From UBA10183 sp041653835 (GTDB taxonomy: Bacteria > Omnitrophota > Gorgyraeia > Gorgyraeales > Gorgyraeaceae): a stretch of DNA of 33,480 nt. Numbering within the stretch: position 1 is the first letter of the stretch; every line of letters begins with the position of its first letter. The DNA lies in NCBI GenBank assembly GCA_041653835.1, contig JBAZEP010000017.1:1-33480 (forward strand). The letters are read 5' to 3'. The notes under the pieces are model-generated. The model was not told the DNA's origin. It searched no databases and was given only the letters and a program-made list of their open reading frames with translations. The translations under genes and the position numbers were made by a program. Positions 30,892 to 33,480 of this stretch are shown one piece after another.

Positions 30892-31539
30892 ATGCATATC
30901 ATAATAGCTGGCTGCGGCAGGGTTGGCTCAGAGCTCGCGAGGCTTCTGTCTAACGAAGGCCATGACGTTGTCATAGTGGACAAGAACAGGGCCTCTTTCG
31001 ACCGCATGGGCGGAACATTTAACGGCGTGACGCTTGTTGGAAGCGCGTTCGACGTGGAACTCCTGAAACAGGCCGGCATCGAGAAGGCCGACGCTTTTTG
31101 CGCGGTCACGAACGGCGATAATACAAACCTGATCTCCGCGCAGGTTGCCAAAAAAATATTCAACGTCCCTAAAGTAATCGCCCGCGTTTATGACCCTCAG
31201 CGCGCGCATATTTATACTGCTTTAGGCATGGATGTCATCAGCGGGACCATTCTTTTCGCCGCGATGATCCGCGACAAGATTATTGAAAGCCGGTTCTCGA
31301 GTTATCTTATCGAGACAAAAGAACTGGGCGTTATCGAGATAGAGGTCAAAGACAGCTTAAAAGGAAAAACCATCAAATATGTAAATGTGCCGCGGGAATT
31401 CATAGTGACTGCCATAAGAAGGCTGAACGAGGTTATCATACCGGAACTCGATACAGTGTTGAAGGAAAAAGACGTACTGATGGGCGTAGTAAAAGTAGCC
31501 AGCCTTAACGCTATAAAAGAAAGGTTTGGGATAAGCTGA
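30892..31539 (+). CDS. trkA: TrkA-type potassium uptake regulator (RCK), first copy
   Basis: A 215-residue cytoplasmic gating subunit. GCGRVG (7-12) is the dinucleotide-binding loop, an acidic VDKN follows strand 2, and the second half is a TrkA-C domain (about 135-210, IEIEVKDSLKGKTIKYVNVP). It is half the length of E. coli TrkA, which holds two RCK units in one chain. The next gene encodes the second unit, starting on the last base of this stop (TGATG). Such rings bind NAD(H) or ATP/ADP and open or close TrkH. Confidence 0.9.
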   Translation: MHIIIAGCGRVGSELARLLSNEGHDVVIVDKNRASFDRMGGTFNGVTLVGSAFDVELLKQAGIEKADAFCAVTNGDNTNLISAQVAKKIFNVPKVIARVYDPQRAHIYTALGMDVISGTILFAAMIRDKIIESRFSSYLIETKELGVIEIEVKDSLKGKTIKYVNVPREFIVTAIRRLNEVIIPELDTVLKEKDVLMGVVKVASLNAIKERFGIS

Positions 31540-32201
31540 TGTATATCGTTATTATCGGCGCCGGGAAAGTCGGATATTTTTTGGCAAAAAGGCTTATAGC
31601 GGGCAACCATGTCGTCAGTATAATAGAAAAAGATAAAATGTTGTGCGAGGATATAGCGAAACAGATGCAGGCGCTTATTATCCACGGCGATGGATGCGAC
31701 CCTAACGCGCTGGAGCAGGCCGGCATAAAACGCGCGGATGTATTGGCGGCGGTTACAGGGGACGATGAGGACAATCTCATAGCCTGCCAGCTTGCCAAAG
31801 AGATATTCAATATACAGCGCACCGTGGCTAGGGTGAATAATCCGGACAACGAACACACATTTTCGGAATTAAGCATCGATGTACCGGTGGATTCCACCAA
31901 GATCATAGCCAAGATCATCGAAGAAGAAGTATCCCTGTCCGATATCGTGAACCTGATGAGTTTCAAGCATGGCAAGCTTTCAATCGTGCGCGTGGACCTA
32001 CCCAAGGATTCGCCGGTAATAAATAAGAAACTTCAGGATATACAACTGCCCCCGGATTCCGTATTTGTTTCCATACTAAGAGGCGAGGAGGTGGTTGTCC
32101 CTAAAGGCAACACCATGCTCGAGCCCGGGGACGATATAATAGCCATTACGCTGACAGGTAACGAGCAGCAGTTGCTGCAGACGCTGATAGGAAAGATATA
32201 A
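31539..32201 (+). CDS. trkA: TrkA-type potassium uptake regulator (RCK), second copy
   Basis: A 220-residue RCK protein with GAGKVG at 7-12, an HGDGCDPNALEQAGIKRADVLAAVTGDDEDNL segment, and a TrkA-C domain from about 135 (LSIVRVDLPKDSPVINKKL ... GDDIIAITL). It resembles the first copy in layout but has diverged widely, suggesting the two form a mixed ring as the two halves of long TrkA do. Its start overlaps the upstream stop. It is followed after one base by a 37-codon membrane peptide, then trkH. Confidence 0.9.
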   Translation: MYIVIIGAGKVGYFLAKRLIAGNHVVSIIEKDKMLCEDIAKQMQALIIHGDGCDPNALEQAGIKRADVLAAVTGDDEDNLIACQLAKEIFNIQRTVARVNNPDNEHTFSELSIDVPVDSTKIIAKIIEEEVSLSDIVNLMSFKHGKLSIVRVDLPKDSPVINKKLQDIQLPPDSVFVSILRGEEVVVPKGNTMLEPGDDIIAITLTGNEQQLLQTLIGKI

Positions 32202-32202
32202 A

Positions 32203-32316
32203 ATGACAAAGTCTTTTTTTAATCCAGTCTTCGCGATAGGTACGGTGATTTTATATGCCGTATCTATCATGTGCTCGGCATTTTTTATCTGCCTGGCAAT
32301 GTATATTAAAATATGA
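32203..32316 (+). CDS. 37-aa single-span membrane peptide between trkA and trkH
   Basis: The frame starts ATG one base after the trkA stop and encodes 37 residues, beginning MTKSFFNPVFAIG and ending CLAMYIKI. One hydrophobic span covers about residues 8-34, with a lysine near each end. Its TGA overlaps the trkH start by four bases (ATGA), so translation coupling is likely. AGGAAAG lies upstream as a possible ribosome site. I know no family for it. By position and size it recalls KdpF, the small stabilising peptide of the Kdp potassium pump, but there is no clear sequence match. It could instead act only as a coupling leader for trkH. Confidence 0.55.
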   Translation: MTKSFFNPVFAIGTVILYAVSIMCSAFFICLAMYIKI

Positions 32317-33480
32317 TATTACGTCCGCGCTTAAACGCCGTTAAAAACATAGGTTATTATTTAGGCAAGATCATTATCGGCCTGGGCCTTACTATGATAG
32401 TCCCGTTTATTTTCGGGCTGGCCGCCGGAGAAAAAAATCCAGCGTTAGATTTTTTAATAGGCGCGGAGATAACATTATTAACGGGAATAACCTTGACTGT
32501 CTTATCCCGCACAAGAGAAGATCTCGATTGGATGCAGGGGATGATAGTTATTTCCTTATCCTGGCTTGCGGCCATGATACTGGGCGCGATACCATTGTAT
32601 TTAAGCGGCCATTGGAAGTCATATCTAGACGCCTCTTTTGAGGCGATGTCGATGTTTACTACAACAGGGCTTGTTTTAGTCCAGGATCTTGACCACCTGT
32701 CTTACGCGCATAATTTATGGAGGCACCTGGGTAATTTTATCGGCGGCCAGGGCATTGCTATTGTTGCCCTGTCTTTTTTTGTGAAAGGGACATCCGGCGC
32801 GTTTAAGATGTATGTAGGAGAAGCAAGGGATGAAAGGTTATTGCCGAATGTAATAAATACCGCGAGATTCATATGGCTTGTTAGCGCGGTATATTTAGTT
32901 TTAGGAACGCTTTCTTTAGGCATCGCCGGCATCTCGATAGGAATAAAACCTTTCAACGCGTTTTTTCATGGCATGTGTATTTTTATGGCTGGGTTTGACA
33001 CCGCGGGATTTGCCCCGCGGTCACAGAGCATACTTTATTATCATAGCTTTATTTTCGAAGCCATAGTTATTACTATAATGATTTTCGGCGCGTTAAATTT
33101 TCACTTGCACTACCGGTTATGGCTTGGCAGGCGCCGGGAGATATGGGAAAATATCGAGACCAGGACTTTTTTTGTAAGCGTAATAATCCTTTTTTTTATT
33201 ACAAGCATGGGTCTTGCCAGTATTGGAGAATATGAGGGTCCGTTTATTTTATTCAGGAAAGGTTTTTTTCAGCTTATTTCAAGCCATACCGGCACAGGTT
33301 TCATGACCGTATATGCCGCACAGTTTATTAAAGAATGGGGGAACATGGCTCTAACCGGCATAATCTGCGCCATGTCTTTGGGCGGTTGCGTCTGTTCCAC
33401 TGCTGGAGGCATTAAGATGCTGCGCATAGGGATCTTTATTAAGGCGTTAAAACAAGATATAAAAAGGATAATCTTACCTG
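32313..33480 (+). CDS. trkH: TrkH potassium uptake protein, membrane subunit (C-terminus outside window)
   Basis: The ATG at 32313 overlaps the preceding stop, and the frame is open to the window end (389 codons). The four-fold pore pattern of the TrkH/KtrB family is present: TTTGL at 116-120, FDTAGF at 228-233, SHTGTGF at 324-330, and CSTAGGIK at 361-368, each with the selectivity-filter glycine. Hydrophobic segments flank each pore loop. It forms the potassium path across the inner membrane and is gated by the TrkA proteins encoded just upstream. Full-length TrkH is about 480 residues, so roughly 90 are missing. Confidence 0.93.
   Translation, partial: MILRPRLNAVKNIGYYLGKIIIGLGLTMIVPFIFGLAAGEKNPALDFLIGAEITLLTGITLTVLSRTREDLDWMQGMIVISLSWLAAMILGAIPLYLSGHWKSYLDASFEAMSMFTTTGLVLVQDLDHLSYAHNLWRHLGNFIGGQGIAIVALSFFVKGTSGAFKMYVGEARDERLLPNVINTARFIWLVSAVYLVLGTLSLGIAGISIGIKPFNAFFHGMCIFMAGFDTAGFAPRSQSILYYHSFIFEAIVITIMIFGALNFHLHYRLWLGRRREIWENIETRTFFVSVIILFFITSMGLASIGEYEGPFILFRKGFFQLISSHTGTGFMTVYAAQFIKEWGNMALTGIICAMSLGGCVCSTAGGIKMLRIGIFIKALKQDIKRIILP

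Noticed and set aside
1..33480. CRISPR arrays, insertion sequences, prophage genes or rRNA
   Set aside because: No regularly spaced repeats, transposase, integrase, phage or rRNA sequence was recognised in the window.

Overview
The window looks like chromosomal DNA around the replication origin of an uncultivated Gram-negative-type bacterium. Large exported proteins carry an LRKPLDF-type tag shortly after the signal peptide. Other lineage hints are a GyrB with the Gram-negative TOPRIM insertion, a short G|FTLIEL pseudopilin and a GTP-type PEPCK. Together these resemble what I associate with Candidatus Omnitrophota (PVC relatives). That assignment is inference from style and gene order; no marker in the window proves it.

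Left arm, minus strand: a partial exported protein (1-679); a 1162-aa exported protein with a methyltransferase-like C-terminus (761-4249); a class II Fic AMPylase under a strong promoter with an operator-like palindrome (4418-5761); and an 803-aa membrane-anchored protein with a phosphodiester-glycosidase-like (NAGPA/DUF2233) domain (6208-8619). The Fic-to-9.1 kb part is AT-richer and holds long gene-poor gaps. A replication cluster follows, all on the minus strand: tRNA-Glu, gyrA, gyrB, a DciA/DUF721 protein, dnaN and dnaA. recF is absent from its usual place.

Origin: dnaA and rpmH diverge from back-to-back sigma70-type promoters at 17075-17147, with DnaA-box-like sites beside the dnaA promoter. 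A second AT-rich DnaA-box cluster lies between dnaA and dnaN. All main genes left of this point are on minus and all right of it are on plus, so replication and transcription are co-directional on both sides.

Right arm, plus strand: rpmH-rnpA-yidD-yidC and a Jag_N-only protein; parS, parA and parB (with a second parS inside parB); ndk, yicC, gmk, rpoZ; coaC, pckG, coaB (CoaBC is split around PEPCK); a pseudopilin; tRNA-Cys, tRNA-Leu and tRNA-Val; thrS-infC-rpmI-rplT; and a potassium-uptake operon of two half-size TrkA proteins, a 37-aa membrane peptide and TrkH, which runs off the end.

Two things stand out. First, a modular family of intergenic hairpins occurs five times. Each has an AT-rich stem-loop next to a TCCC-GA / GA-GGGR stem whose inner pairs vary while the GA/GA internal loop stays fixed. 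Second, the exported proteins share an N-terminal module and have unusual leaders: one near-leaderless, two with U-tracts and no Shine-Dalgarno sequence.
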